Of a stretch of DNA of 64,000 nt, positions 22,701 to 31,928 are shown one piece after another. The translations under genes were made by a program, and so were the position numbers. The stretch spans positions 434,001 through 498,000 of the forward strand of contig WTXI01000011.1 of NCBI GenBank assembly GCA_022376515.1, read 5' to 3'. The notes beneath the pieces are model-generated. The model saw nothing but the letters and a program-made list of their open reading frames with translations, had not been told where the DNA came from and did no database searches. This stretch comes from Lactifluus volemus (Eukaryota; Basidiomycota; Agaricomycetes; Russulales; Russulaceae). Within the stretch, counting starts at the first letter, position 1, and every line of letters begins with the position of its first letter.

Positions 22701-25179
22701 CGCGACACGAGGCCGCATAGTACGACATCGTTGAGGTGCCAAAGGTGGAAAACCAAGAGTCTAGAATCGTGTGAAAAGAGGGTACAGAAGACGACGGGGC
22801 CCCAGGGCGAGAGCGAGTGGTGAAGGCGAGTGACGGCTCCCCGGGCCGGCAGAGCCCTAGCAGTGCAGCCCGCATGGTCAAAACACCGCTCGCACGGGAC
22901 TGGTCACTCTATTTATTAACTTGAACAGCATTCATGCTGCTCAGCACTCGGACGTTGTTAGGAGGGCCCTTGCCTGGTGCTACTGCTTCTCATGACAGTT
23001 AGTTCTCTTGCCATCAGCACCAATTTAGACTCAGACCCCTTTTGAAAACAAGGTAAGTAACTGGGATCATGTTCAGGCATCCCACTCATACAAAGCTTAC
23101 AATAGGATCCACTCCAAATTCATAGTCATCAAATGTGTTGATGCATTTGATAATTACAAATTTGGTGTCAATCCAAATGTAGGTTTTGTCCAGGTATGTA
23201 ACCATTTGTAAAAAAGCATGAACAGCTTTCAAGTTATTAAAGAGTGGTTACATACTCAGGCAGGAGTGTTGGAGTGGATGGGTGCAAGGACATGGTGGAG
23301 TGGTTACAAGAGTGATTATGAATCGATTCACCGGCTAATTCCAGTTAATTCATCAGTAAGCAATTGTAAGGTAAAAGCGTAAAGTGAATCAACTCACAAC
23401 TCGAGAGTATTATGTAATTCCCGATCCCTGTGTTACTTTCCGGGCTCCAACCTCCTTGCTTCGACTAATGGACGTGTATAATTTCCTCGCACAGGACGAC
23501 CATCTCCCCATTGCATTATCAGTGCTGTTTGAAACATGCTGGGACAATCTTCCCTCCAAAAGTAAAGCGGGAACGCCAGTGGAGATAAGTCTAGTGCTGA
23601 AGTACATGTCGATTCCGCCGCGCTTGCCTATGAGAGAATACTCTCTGGCATCTCTGACACCACTGGGGTCTAGGAGGACATGTAGACGTCAACTACAAAA
23701 TAGTTTTTATTGGCATAACCGCCGCCGTTTTTGCTACCCACCTGAGGAACTCTACATTAACGCGGACATGAGACACTTCAACAACTACCTTGTGCAGAAA
23801 CCAACTTGTTGTGAGACAGGAGGAGATGAATCTCAAACAATCATCCGAGTACTGACTGTGAGGGGGAAATATGCTAGAACGAGCTGTTATTGAAACACGG
23901 TGAGTCTTGAGTCAGACAATAAAGGGATGCCCTTATGCCACACGCAAAGAGGACCAGGTGTCACGGTATTCAAGCCAGGCGTAGATGTGCAATGCCAGTG
24001 CGCACTGGCCCGGACAGTTCGTTGCTCTTTGTGACTCAGATGTGACGACTGTTTGCACTTCCCTCTGTTCCCTTGCCTCTAGTGGTAATTTTCTTTTTCT
24101 ACATAAATTAAAAGCAAATTAAAAAAAGTTTCTAAGTGCTACATTTGTACATCTTAAATTTGCTTGCAGTAGGAGAGTGACTCGGACACAAACCACTCAT
24201 ACTACGGACACCGTTAATGAAACGATCAAAGATGCCGTGGCACTGTGCCTTCAGGCGTAGTACGAGTTCAGGGTCGAGGTGATTGATGTTAGCGTTTTGA
24301 TCGTGAAGACAAAATCAACTTGAAAAGGACAAGGTGGAATCTGGACCGCAGAAACTGCTGTCATCCCCGAGTCTAGAGCCTGCTCTGTACATCCGAGTCA
24401 TCAGGGATTCCCGGGCACTTCTAGATGGATTTAATTCCACAGATGAAATAAAAGTGAGCACTGGCAAAGAAATTTTCATTAGTAGATACTTTCGGGATCT
24501 TGAGAGCCATGGTCCCGTCTAACGCTCGCTCCACAAATTTGACGTGACTGCACTGCCCTCTGATAGGGGTGCGGCAACATTTATGAACACCAAACGTCAG
24601 ATTTCTGACTCAGATGGCTGCTGGTCCGGTATGTAGCGCCGGAGCACAATCATACATTACTAATCACAGCGGGACAGCACGTTTTTCATCATCTTAGTCG
24701 TGCGAAAAATTACACCTTCGGCTTCAACTTGAACGCCATCAATAGATCACGGTAATGTAACCATCTGTTCAAGTTAGCGTGTTGTGTGATAATTCGTAGT
24801 CTTTCTGGACCACTCCTGCTTCATGACGACATGAAAATGCCATGCTCTCGAAATAACGTATCACGGTGATTATCCGTGTGAGTTTTTCTCGTCACATGCT
24901 ACAAAGGGCAACGAGTTAACGTCTTGCAGTGTTTTGCTAGTTGAAATTTTCACCCATCACCAGTGAAGCTAGTGAAGCTTGTGAGCATGTGAAGGCCCAG
25001 TGCGTTCATTTTATGTCATACGTGACACTGACTATCGTAACAATCTACATCTGACGGTCTAGACACAGGTGATTGTCTATCCACTGGCACCCACTCTACA
25101 GTGTACCTCATCGGGTCACCACCGGGGCCAGGAGTACCGTAATGGTGCCAAACGAGCTACATGCGGCTGCACCATGGCA
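19765..25179. other. 5.4 kb gene-poor region
   Basis: No convincing conserved gene in six-frame reading. Only short frames with unremarkable composition, plus the doubtful frame at 23384-23893. The stretch 23080-23230 is AT-rich with repeated CATTTG/CAAATG words, suggesting old transposon remnants, but no terminal repeats were identified. Confidence 0.4.
23384..23893 (+). CDS. Hypothetical 169-residue frame (doubtful)
   Basis: Uninterrupted frame beginning MNQLTTREYYVIPDPCV and ending TVRGKYARTSCY. It lies in the gene-poor region. I do not recognise any domain. The length is longer than most chance frames here but not compelling. Confidence 0.2.
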   Translation: MNQLTTREYYVIPDPCVTFRAPTSLLRLMDVYNFLAQDDHLPIALSVLFETCWDNLPSKSKAGTPVEISLVLKYMSIPPRLPMREYSLASLTPLGSRRTCRRQLQNSFYWHNRRRFCYPPEELYINADMRHFNNYLVQKPTCCETGGDESQTIIRVLTVRGKYARTSCY

Positions 25180-25692
25180 TTAACCCATGCGACGACGCCG
25201 AGCAGTTTTCCCTCGGTCACCCCACAGATCACTCCACTCTTCCACTTTCCCTAGTTCCAGTGCCCTTTCTGCAACGAAATCAAGGGCGTAGGTTGCTGCC
25301 CTCTCAACGGGAATGCCTTCGAGGATCCAGTCCAAGACCAGATCTGTGATGTATATCTCGTACCACTCCCGCTCGGGGTTTGGACCGCACTGCTGATCGT
25401 ATAAGTGCCTCTGGAAGTCTTCCTCACGGTGTCCCCTCCAGGTACAAGGTGCGTATGGGCAATAGATCCAACAGGGTAGGTGAAAGAAAGCAGGTGTCGA
25501 CGCAGTTCCTCTTCTCGCCCATATGGGTCCTTGCATCTTGGACAAAACACAGGTGGTGGCGTGAAAGTCGGGATGGAGTGTGTCTGCCCCACGAGATGCA
25601 TCAACTACAGACACCCACATCTTAGACCAAAACCATCTCACCTGATGGGGATAGTAATCTCCAGAGAGATTATCAGCGGGGGAGTCGTCCAT
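25180..25692 (-). pseudogene. C2H2 zinc-finger protein of a basidiomycete family, one apparent frameshift
   Basis: Likely nuclear DNA-binding protein. Start MDDSPADNLSGDYYPHQ at 25692, an intron, then a first finger FCPRCKDPYGREEELRRHLL and a second CPYAPCTWRGHREEDFQRHL, followed by the helical tail WYEIYITDLVLDWILEGIP. Agaricomycete genomes hold many proteins with this two-finger plus tail layout (family knowledge). Between the fingers (25481-25492, a T/C-rich run) the frame changes by one base, so one residue of the run appears lost. Functional role unknown. Confidence 0.6.
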
Positions 25693-26757
25693 AATGTGAG
25701 GATGATGTTTTAGTTGAAAAAAAGACATACCTAGAAGCTCTTATATCCCAAGTTCCGTAAACTCTCAGTCACCAATCACAGCTCACCACATTAACTCATT
25801 AAAAAAGAGCATGGGAAGGATGTCTCTTTTTCTTTTTTTGGCGAAGTTAGCAGTGAAGACTTGTTCCAATTCCGTTCAGCAAAACCATCTGGCACTCTGT
25901 ACTAGTGGAGTAGGTAGTCAAACCTGTATGTTTGCAGCTGTGAGAGCCTGGTCATTGTGCTGAAATAGTAAGCTATACACGGTACCAAAGAAGCCGGAAG
26001 AAAAGAAAAGTATGCTATCTCTATTTTCGGAACAAAAAAATGGTTCGCCGGCTCCACCCTCCGAGTCATTAATAAAGTCATATGACCAAGTTGGGCACCA
26101 CTTCACCTCAACCAACACAAACTGTGCGAACAAATGAAGAGGCGCCTCAATTCTACGAATATGCAAAACTCCTAGTTGCGTTGTGACTTGATATAATTGT
26201 GATGGTCGATCGAGGGGCTCCAGATCGTCCCTTGCTGTATACAGACTGTAGGTTTCATTAATGTGCTTCTTTTGTGTATCGAGCGCACGTTCGCTAGCCA
26301 CTGTTTCAAACGACTGCCTCCATCTCATCCATCAATGTACAGCTCACCGGATGATCTTTAGTGCGATCTCAAAGAAGCCACTTTCAGAAAAAGCAAACTT
26401 GTAACGAGGTAAGGTAACGCCATTATCAAGAGTTGCTTGCGCGGCACCCACCATAAGAACGTTCTCACCCGTGGTGTTCACACGCTGTTGTGTTGACGTG
26501 AATTGAAGTAATCTGGTAATCTAAAGTAACGTATGGAAAGCTGGTTTCCCATCGGATCCTGCTACCTAAGATACATAATAGAAAGCACGGTGAGGAGAAT
26601 AGAAATAGTTACACTGGATCGAACCTGTTCCAATGACATGGTCTATGACATGCCATGTGTGTCATCATCTTTCCCCGTTTTCCACTAGTCGCCATTCACC
26701 TACATCAAGGCACTCCTCAGCCGAGACTTTCTCGTCCCTGACCGAAACCGCGCCGCT
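25693..26757. other. Intergenic region with one doubtful frame
   Basis: A 136-codon minus-strand frame (25918-26328) is listed separately. Nothing else is supported. Confidence 0.35.
25918..26328 (-). CDS. Hypothetical protein (doubtful)
   Basis: Minus-strand frame of 136 codons beginning MRWRQSFETVASERALDTQ. Composition is protein-like but no domain is recognised. Could be an exon of an unrecognised gene. Confidence 0.22.
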   Translation of the reverse strand: MRWRQSFETVASERALDTQKKHINETYSLYTARDDLEPLDRPSQLYQVTTQLGVLHIRRIEAPLHLFAQFVLVEVKWCPTWSYDFINDSEGGAGEPFFCSENRDSILFFSSGFFGTVYSLLFQHNDQALTAANIQV

Positions 26758-27715
26758 ATGGCACCACGACCAACCATTCGAGGTTTACTCATTGATCTCT
26801 CCGGCACCATCCATATCGGCACCCAACCTATTCCGGGATCTGCACATGCAATACAACGCCTCCGAGCCTCGTCGACACCGTTCCGGTTCTGCAGTAATAC
26901 AAGCAAGGAGTCGACGGCCGCATTGCGAAGCACACTAGCCAAGATGGGTATCGAGACGCATGACAATGAAGTATGGACGAGTATAGGAGCAGTGAATTCT
27001 CTGTTGCGAACAAAGGGTCTAACCAGGTACGATGCGAATCCCCTTTGTCGAGGGGAATAGTCCACTAAATGGGGACATATAGACCATTCATCCTAGCTAC
27101 CGAATCGGCTGCAGATGAGTGCAGGCGTGGTATTCATGGTGATCCTTCGCTTCCATATGATTCCGTAGTGGTCGCTTTTGCACCCGCTCAGTTTGACTAT
27201 GTTGCGCTCAATGCAGCATTCCGTGTGCTCATGAACGAACACCCCACCCAACGCGGACGACCACAATCGGACTGCCCTCTTATTGCCACTCACTGCGCTC
27301 GATACATTGGAGACTCTGACGGCGCTCTTTCCCTCGGCCCGGGGCCTTTCGTCGCAGCACTGGAAAATGCCAGCGGGAGGACTGCAGAGATCGTTGGGAA
27401 ACCAGAAAAGAAGTTCTTTGAGTTGGTTTTAAACAGCCTGGAGTCCGGTATGCACGGTCAGGAGGGCATTGTCGCGGTGATCGGAGATGATGTTCAGAAT
27501 GATCTCGGCGATGGTGCGGTTGGTTTGGGATTCTGGCGAGTGTTGGGTACGCGTATCTCATGTTTTATTTCTCGTCATGCAATGACCGGAATTAACGGTA
27601 TACAGTCAGGTCAGGAAAGTACAGGGACGGAGATGAGACAAGGGAAGGCGTTAGACCGCCGGACGAAGTTTGCGATTCCTTCGCCTCGTTCGTCGACAGC
27701 TTACTAGAGCAATAA
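26758..27715 (+). CDS. HAD-superfamily hydrolase, HDHD2-like
   Basis: Predicted phosphatase of the HAD IIA subfamily. Motif I is DLSGTIHIG, with Ser where most HAD enzymes have the second Asp, as in animal HDHD2 (family knowledge). Motif II region FCSNTSKES, cap domain ending ALSLGPGPFVAALENA, lysine motif EIVGKPEKKFFE and motif IV IGDDVQNDLGDGAVGLGF. Two introns: ~27028-27090 and ~27546-27609. The C terminus reads VRSGKYRDGDETR to SLLEQ and TAA at 27713-27715. Start ATG 26758 gives MAPRPTIRGLLIDLSG. No frame lesion. Housekeeping-type gene with no link to neighbours. Confidence 0.88.
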
Positions 27716-27808
27716 CTCTCTGCAAGTTACCTTTATACGATACTAGACGGTCCGTAGATGTCAAGTTGGTGAATAATATAGAGTCGGGCGAATAGGAAGC
27801 ATACCGAC

Positions 27809-29213
27809 TTATGCCCACGGGTCGAAGACTACCTTTCCATATATGCCTTTGTCGAACGCTTCGTAAGCACCAACCGCGTCACTGAGCGGGATGACCCTAT
27901 CCACGACCCCACTCTCTCCGATGACACCTAGTACATCCCTTCTGCGCAAGAGAAGCCCCATGGCAGCGAAAAGGACGGATCGCACGCTGCAACGCCCAAA
28001 CTCAAGGCTTACATTTTTGTTGTATAGTTCACGACCCGTGAAGGGTATTTGGGGTGCCTGATGGACACCGCAGGAAGACAGGACACCAGATGGGGCGAGA
28101 AGGGTAAGAGAAAGCGTTAGGGCTTCGGGGGTGCCGACGACCTACAATGATTGGTTGAGTGCAAAAAAACCCAGCCCGGAGTGTGAGGAAATTACTTCGA
28201 GAACAGCATGACACCCACGACGACCCCAGGCCCAACTACGTTTGGCGCGTCGGCAATATCCGCTACCACGAACTCGTCTCCTGACTTTCCCCTGGCATCC
28301 GGGGGAAGCGCATCATATATTTGCTGCATTTTACCCGACGGGATCTATTTGGGTCAACGGCGATGATGCGGTGTCGTACATTGGCTCTAGTGAGGTAGTC
28401 GAGAAGAGCGAGTGTGGCGCACTCGAAGGCCGTAAGCGTCGTCAACTACATTGATATGAGGTAATTGTGAAAGCTCACAAGGCCAACGGGGCCAAGCCCG
28501 ACAATGCCCACGTCAAGAATTTTATCCGCAGCGGACAGATACGGCAAAGTAATGTCCGATAAAAAGTCATGTTGTGTAAGGTGACCGGTATTTCGGAGCC
28601 AAGGGATTCCCGTGAAAATCGGAGCAAGTTTGGGATGAGTACAAGCTTGGAGAACGACAAAAAGCCCAGTTGGAAGAATGTCTGCAAGGAGAAGAAGGGT
28701 GGGATCTGGCAAGTATGACAGCTCTTGAGGAACGGAGAGTGGATCGTCAACCGAAGGTGATACGGCGGACAAAGATAGGAGTGTTCCGCCGGCGAGGGGG
28801 ACCCGTACATATTGGGCTTGGCCGCCTTGCAGAGCGGGGGAGCCAAAGAGGAGAGATGAAAGACAGCGAGCAGTGAAACCGAGTCTACAGTACCTGAGAA
28901 GTGATTAGGTAGATATAGAGTAGTAAGTGAGAGGCTTACTCGCATTCGCCACAGGAGATGGTGAAAGGGGAAATGACTTTGTCACCTACCCTGAGGGACG
29001 CATAGAGAGGAGGACGAGATGGCGGAGATCCTGGGTGAAACGAAGAACCGAGAGCGACGACATGACCGATAAATTCATGTCCAGAGATGTGGCTGATGAA
29101 GACGTAAATAAAATCCGTCAATGGAACGAGAAGGATTGAGCCTAGACCGACATCTCGTTCACGTCTTGGTGGCCGCGATAGATGTGGAGATCACTACCGC
29201 ACAGACCGGCAAA
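27809..29213 (-). pseudogene. Zinc-type alcohol dehydrogenase (MDR family), 5' end missing and one frameshift
   Basis: NAD(P)-dependent medium-chain dehydrogenase. Catalytic zinc ligand region FAGLCGSDLHIYRGH, then GHEFIGHVV, a structural-zinc lobe beginning ISCGECEYC, LPTGLFVV, the nucleotide-binding VGIVGLGPVGL, and the tail FDKGIYGKVVFDPWA ending at 27809. Exons are separated by ~45-60 bp introns. No start codon or first beta-strand exon can be found upstream of 29213: the sequence before the acceptor has in-frame stops and no suitable ATG before the WC-1 promoter. One base is missing at 28327-28334 (frame changes between PNRSRRV and KMQQIYDAL). Most likely a pseudogene, unless an unrecognised upstream exon exists. 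Confidence 0.75.
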
Positions 29214-29576
29214 CTGGAATTGTCAGGATTGATCAGTCGAGTGGAATAGAAATAAAACCTTTATTTTTATGATTGCATCATCGGGATGTTGTACACTAAA
29301 ATGACTGTAAGCTCCCAAAAAGTAAAGGATAACAAGCATACATTGGGACGGGAACTGATTCTAGTCTGATATCGAAAGCAGGGGGATGCCAACGAACGGC
29401 GAGCATGTGGAAAGACAGGACCGGGCCGAGAGAGCCAAAATTGATTTTATTATTAGTTTGCTAAACTGGCTGGCTGCTGCTACCTCTGGCTTGCAGCTTG
29501 CTTGCCTCGCTCCCTTTTCTTTTCCCTCCTCCATCTCTTCCACTTCCACTTCCACTTCCACACTCCATCATTCACC
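29214..29576 (+). promoter_or_regulatory. WC-1 promoter and leader
   Basis: Pyrimidine-rich stretch (29504-29570, CTCCCTTTTCTTTTCC and repeated CTTCCA) immediately before the ATG, typical of highly used fungal promoters and leaders. Shared with the divergent dehydrogenase. Confidence 0.4.
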
Positions 29577-31928
29577 ATGCCTTTTGAGCGTTATCTCCGC
29601 CATCCTCAAGATTCCTCCGTTCCATCTTCCTCATCTCCTTCGATAAATGATTATGCCTATGTTCAATCTCAATATCCCTCATCATTGGCTTCCGCCCTTG
29701 GCCCCTTACCCGCCCCTCCCCCTCCCCACTTTCAGATGCCCCAGTTCATGTTAGATGGTCCCTCAACCCTAGCACCTGGTTACGGCCCAGAGGTTCTTCC
29801 CACAGGTTTCATGACCTCAGATGAATCGGCATGGATCGCTAACGCTGGCTTTGTACATGGCCAACAAGACGTGTACGTACGACTGCCTCCATCTTATCTC
29901 TCGCCCTCAATTCATTCCTCTAGCTTTACTTCTCCTGGCCCAAAATATTTCCAAGCATCTGCGTGCGCGAGCCAATCGAGCTCCTCTCACCTTCCCAGCT
30001 CTTCCTCCCTCTCTGGCGCTGTCCCACCTCATGTACCTTTCCCAGCCGTCTTTCCAACCCCTCCCAAAGTTTCTCCTGTTCAACCACCAATCTCTCAAAC
30101 CGACAAACAGTCTTCTTCCTCACGCACTCATTCGTTTTCCTCACCACCATCCCTTGGCTTGCCGGTTTACTCGTCCTCCGGGTTCGACATCTTATCTATC
30201 CTAGGTCGTGTCGCTACTCGACCGAATCCGACCATCACCCTTGGTCCCGTAGACATGTCTTGTTCTTTCGTCGTAGTCGACGTGCGACGACACGACAGCC
30301 CCATCGTTTACGCCTCCCCTTCCTTCTATCGTCTCACAGGGTACGATGAATACGAAGTACTTGGTCGTAACTGCCGTTTCCTCCAAGCACCTGGCGGCTG
30401 CGTTGCAAAAGGAGAGCGACGACAGTATACCGGTTTAGATGCGGTTGCCCACATGAATAAGAGCCTCGCTAATGACCAGGAGTGCCAAACATACCTCATC
30501 AATTATAGAAAAGACGGCTCTGCTTTTATCAACCTTGTCACCATCATTCCTGTGGCCGGTGGCGTTGCCAATGGCCCTGAAGAACAGCACGACGTCGTAT
30601 TTCATGTCGGCTTCCAAGTTGACCTTACAGAGCAACCGAACGCTATCCAACAGAAACTCAGGGACGGGAACTACATGGTCAACTACAAGTCTAGCCTTGC
30701 TCTTCCCAATACCCCCGGCCCTTGTCTTAGGGATCGCCGGAATAATAGCTATACCTTGAACGCCGTCTCGGAGGACCTTCGCGACCTCCTCAACGATTCC
30801 TCATTTATGTCATCGATTTCGCCCCCAGCATCGAGCGCTGAAGATGCAGAATGTCATGAAGGAAACCATCCGCTGAGCCTTCTTTTACTTTCCGCTATGC
30901 CAGACTCTCTTCTGGTTCTTTCCCTCAAAGGTGCATTCCTGTACGTTGCACCGTCAGTCTCCCGCGTATTGGAATATTCCCCTGAAGAGATGGCTGGAAA
31001 ATTGGTCGCTGATTACTGCCACCCTTCGGACATCGTTCCTCTGATGCGCGAGCTCAAGGAGTCTTCAACGATCCTGAGTCCACAGGAAGGACAACGCTTT
31101 GTGCCAAGCTTGCCCAACGTTCCCAAGTCGGTTAACCTCCTCTTCAGAGCCAAAACTAAGCGGGATACGTACATCTGGATAGAATGCACAGGGCGTCTAC
31201 ACGTTGAACCGGGTAAGGGGCGCAAAGCAATCATTTTGAGCGCTCGCCCGCGTTCAATGCCCCGATTTGGTTGGAAGCCTGCGCCTGATGTTGTATGGCA
31301 AGATCGGCTTGGTGGACGAGCGGATGTCACCTGCGAAGTGTGGGGTATGTTGAGTGTCGGTGGTACTGTGCTCTTCATGAGCGCCAACGTGAAGAATGTT
31401 CTGGGTTGGGGGATTGGCGAGATTATTGGCATGTCCTTAAATGACATTATCCCAGAGCCCTCCACCGCCGATTCTCTGGGAGCTGCACTTCAACGCGCTG
31501 CTCAAGGCAAAAACCGGAATACGGAAGTCGTCGAGTGCCGAGCCAGGCAGAAGAGCGGAGACTTGACCCACCTGAGCATCACGCTCTATCCATTACCCGC
31601 CGGTGCAGACTCCCAACCTGATCTCCGACGGCTCCCCATAGTTTGCCAGATTAGGCCCATTTCGATCAAGCCAAGTATAGAACGCGAATTGGTTACCTCT
31701 GTATCCCAGGGCAATGTATTCTTCGAGCAGGATACCGCCAAAGAAGGCAGCTGGCAGTATGAGCTGCAGCAGCTCAAGCTCGAGAACCAAAAGCTGGCGG
31801 CTGAAGTTGAGTTCCTCGAGGGATCTGTCGGGTTACAAAAACATCATCCTCAGCCAACAAATCCTATCACGAGCACTCATAACTCTGCAGAATGGACTTC
31901 TCAACATCATTCACTGAAGCGGCGGTGA
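29577..31928 (+). CDS. wc-1: White collar-1 type blue-light receptor / transcription regulator, single exon
   Basis: About 783 residues in one open frame from CACCATGCC (ATG 29577). Low-complexity Ser/Pro N terminus (1-200). A LOV/PAS domain (~215-375) with the flavin-adduct motif GRNCRFLQ at residues ~263-270. A second PAS around 420-520 (SLLLLSAMPDSLLVLS). A third around 575-690 (MSVGGTVLF-like, NVLGWGIGEIIGMSL). A coiled-coil segment (YELQQLKLENQKLAAEVEFL) near the C terminus. No GATA zinc finger, as is usual in basidiomycete WC-1, where the finger is supplied by WC-2 (family knowledge). It should bind FAD, sense blue light and act in the nucleus in a complex with WC-2. The absence of introns in a genome where almost every other gene is heavily split is notable. 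No lesion. Confidence 0.92.
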   Translation: MPFERYLRHPQDSSVPSSSSPSINDYAYVQSQYPSSLASALGPLPAPPPPHFQMPQFMLDGPSTLAPGYGPEVLPTGFMTSDESAWIANAGFVHGQQDVYVRLPPSYLSPSIHSSSFTSPGPKYFQASACASQSSSSHLPSSSSLSGAVPPHVPFPAVFPTPPKVSPVQPPISQTDKQSSSSRTHSFSSPPSLGLPVYSSSGFDILSILGRVATRPNPTITLGPVDMSCSFVVVDVRRHDSPIVYASPSFYRLTGYDEYEVLGRNCRFLQAPGGCVAKGERRQYTGLDAVAHMNKSLANDQECQTYLINYRKDGSAFINLVTIIPVAGGVANGPEEQHDVVFHVGFQVDLTEQPNAIQQKLRDGNYMVNYKSSLALPNTPGPCLRDRRNNSYTLNAVSEDLRDLLNDSSFMSSISPPASSAEDAECHEGNHPLSLLLLSAMPDSLLVLSLKGAFLYVAPSVSRVLEYSPEEMAGKLVADYCHPSDIVPLMRELKESSTILSPQEGQRFVPSLPNVPKSVNLLFRAKTKRDTYIWIECTGRLHVEPGKGRKAIILSARPRSMPRFGWKPAPDVVWQDRLGGRADVTCEVWGMLSVGGTVLFMSANVKNVLGWGIGEIIGMSLNDIIPEPSTADSLGAALQRAAQGKNRNTEVVECRARQKSGDLTHLSITLYPLPAGADSQPDLRRLPIVCQIRPISIKPSIERELVTSVSQGNVFFEQDTAKEGSWQYELQQLKLENQKLAAEVEFLEGSVGLQKHHPQPTNPITSTHNSAEWTSQHHSLKRR

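Noticed and set aside
22498..22881. 127-codon minus-strand frame rich in Cys and Arg
   Set aside because: No domain, and composition like translated GC-rich non-coding DNA.
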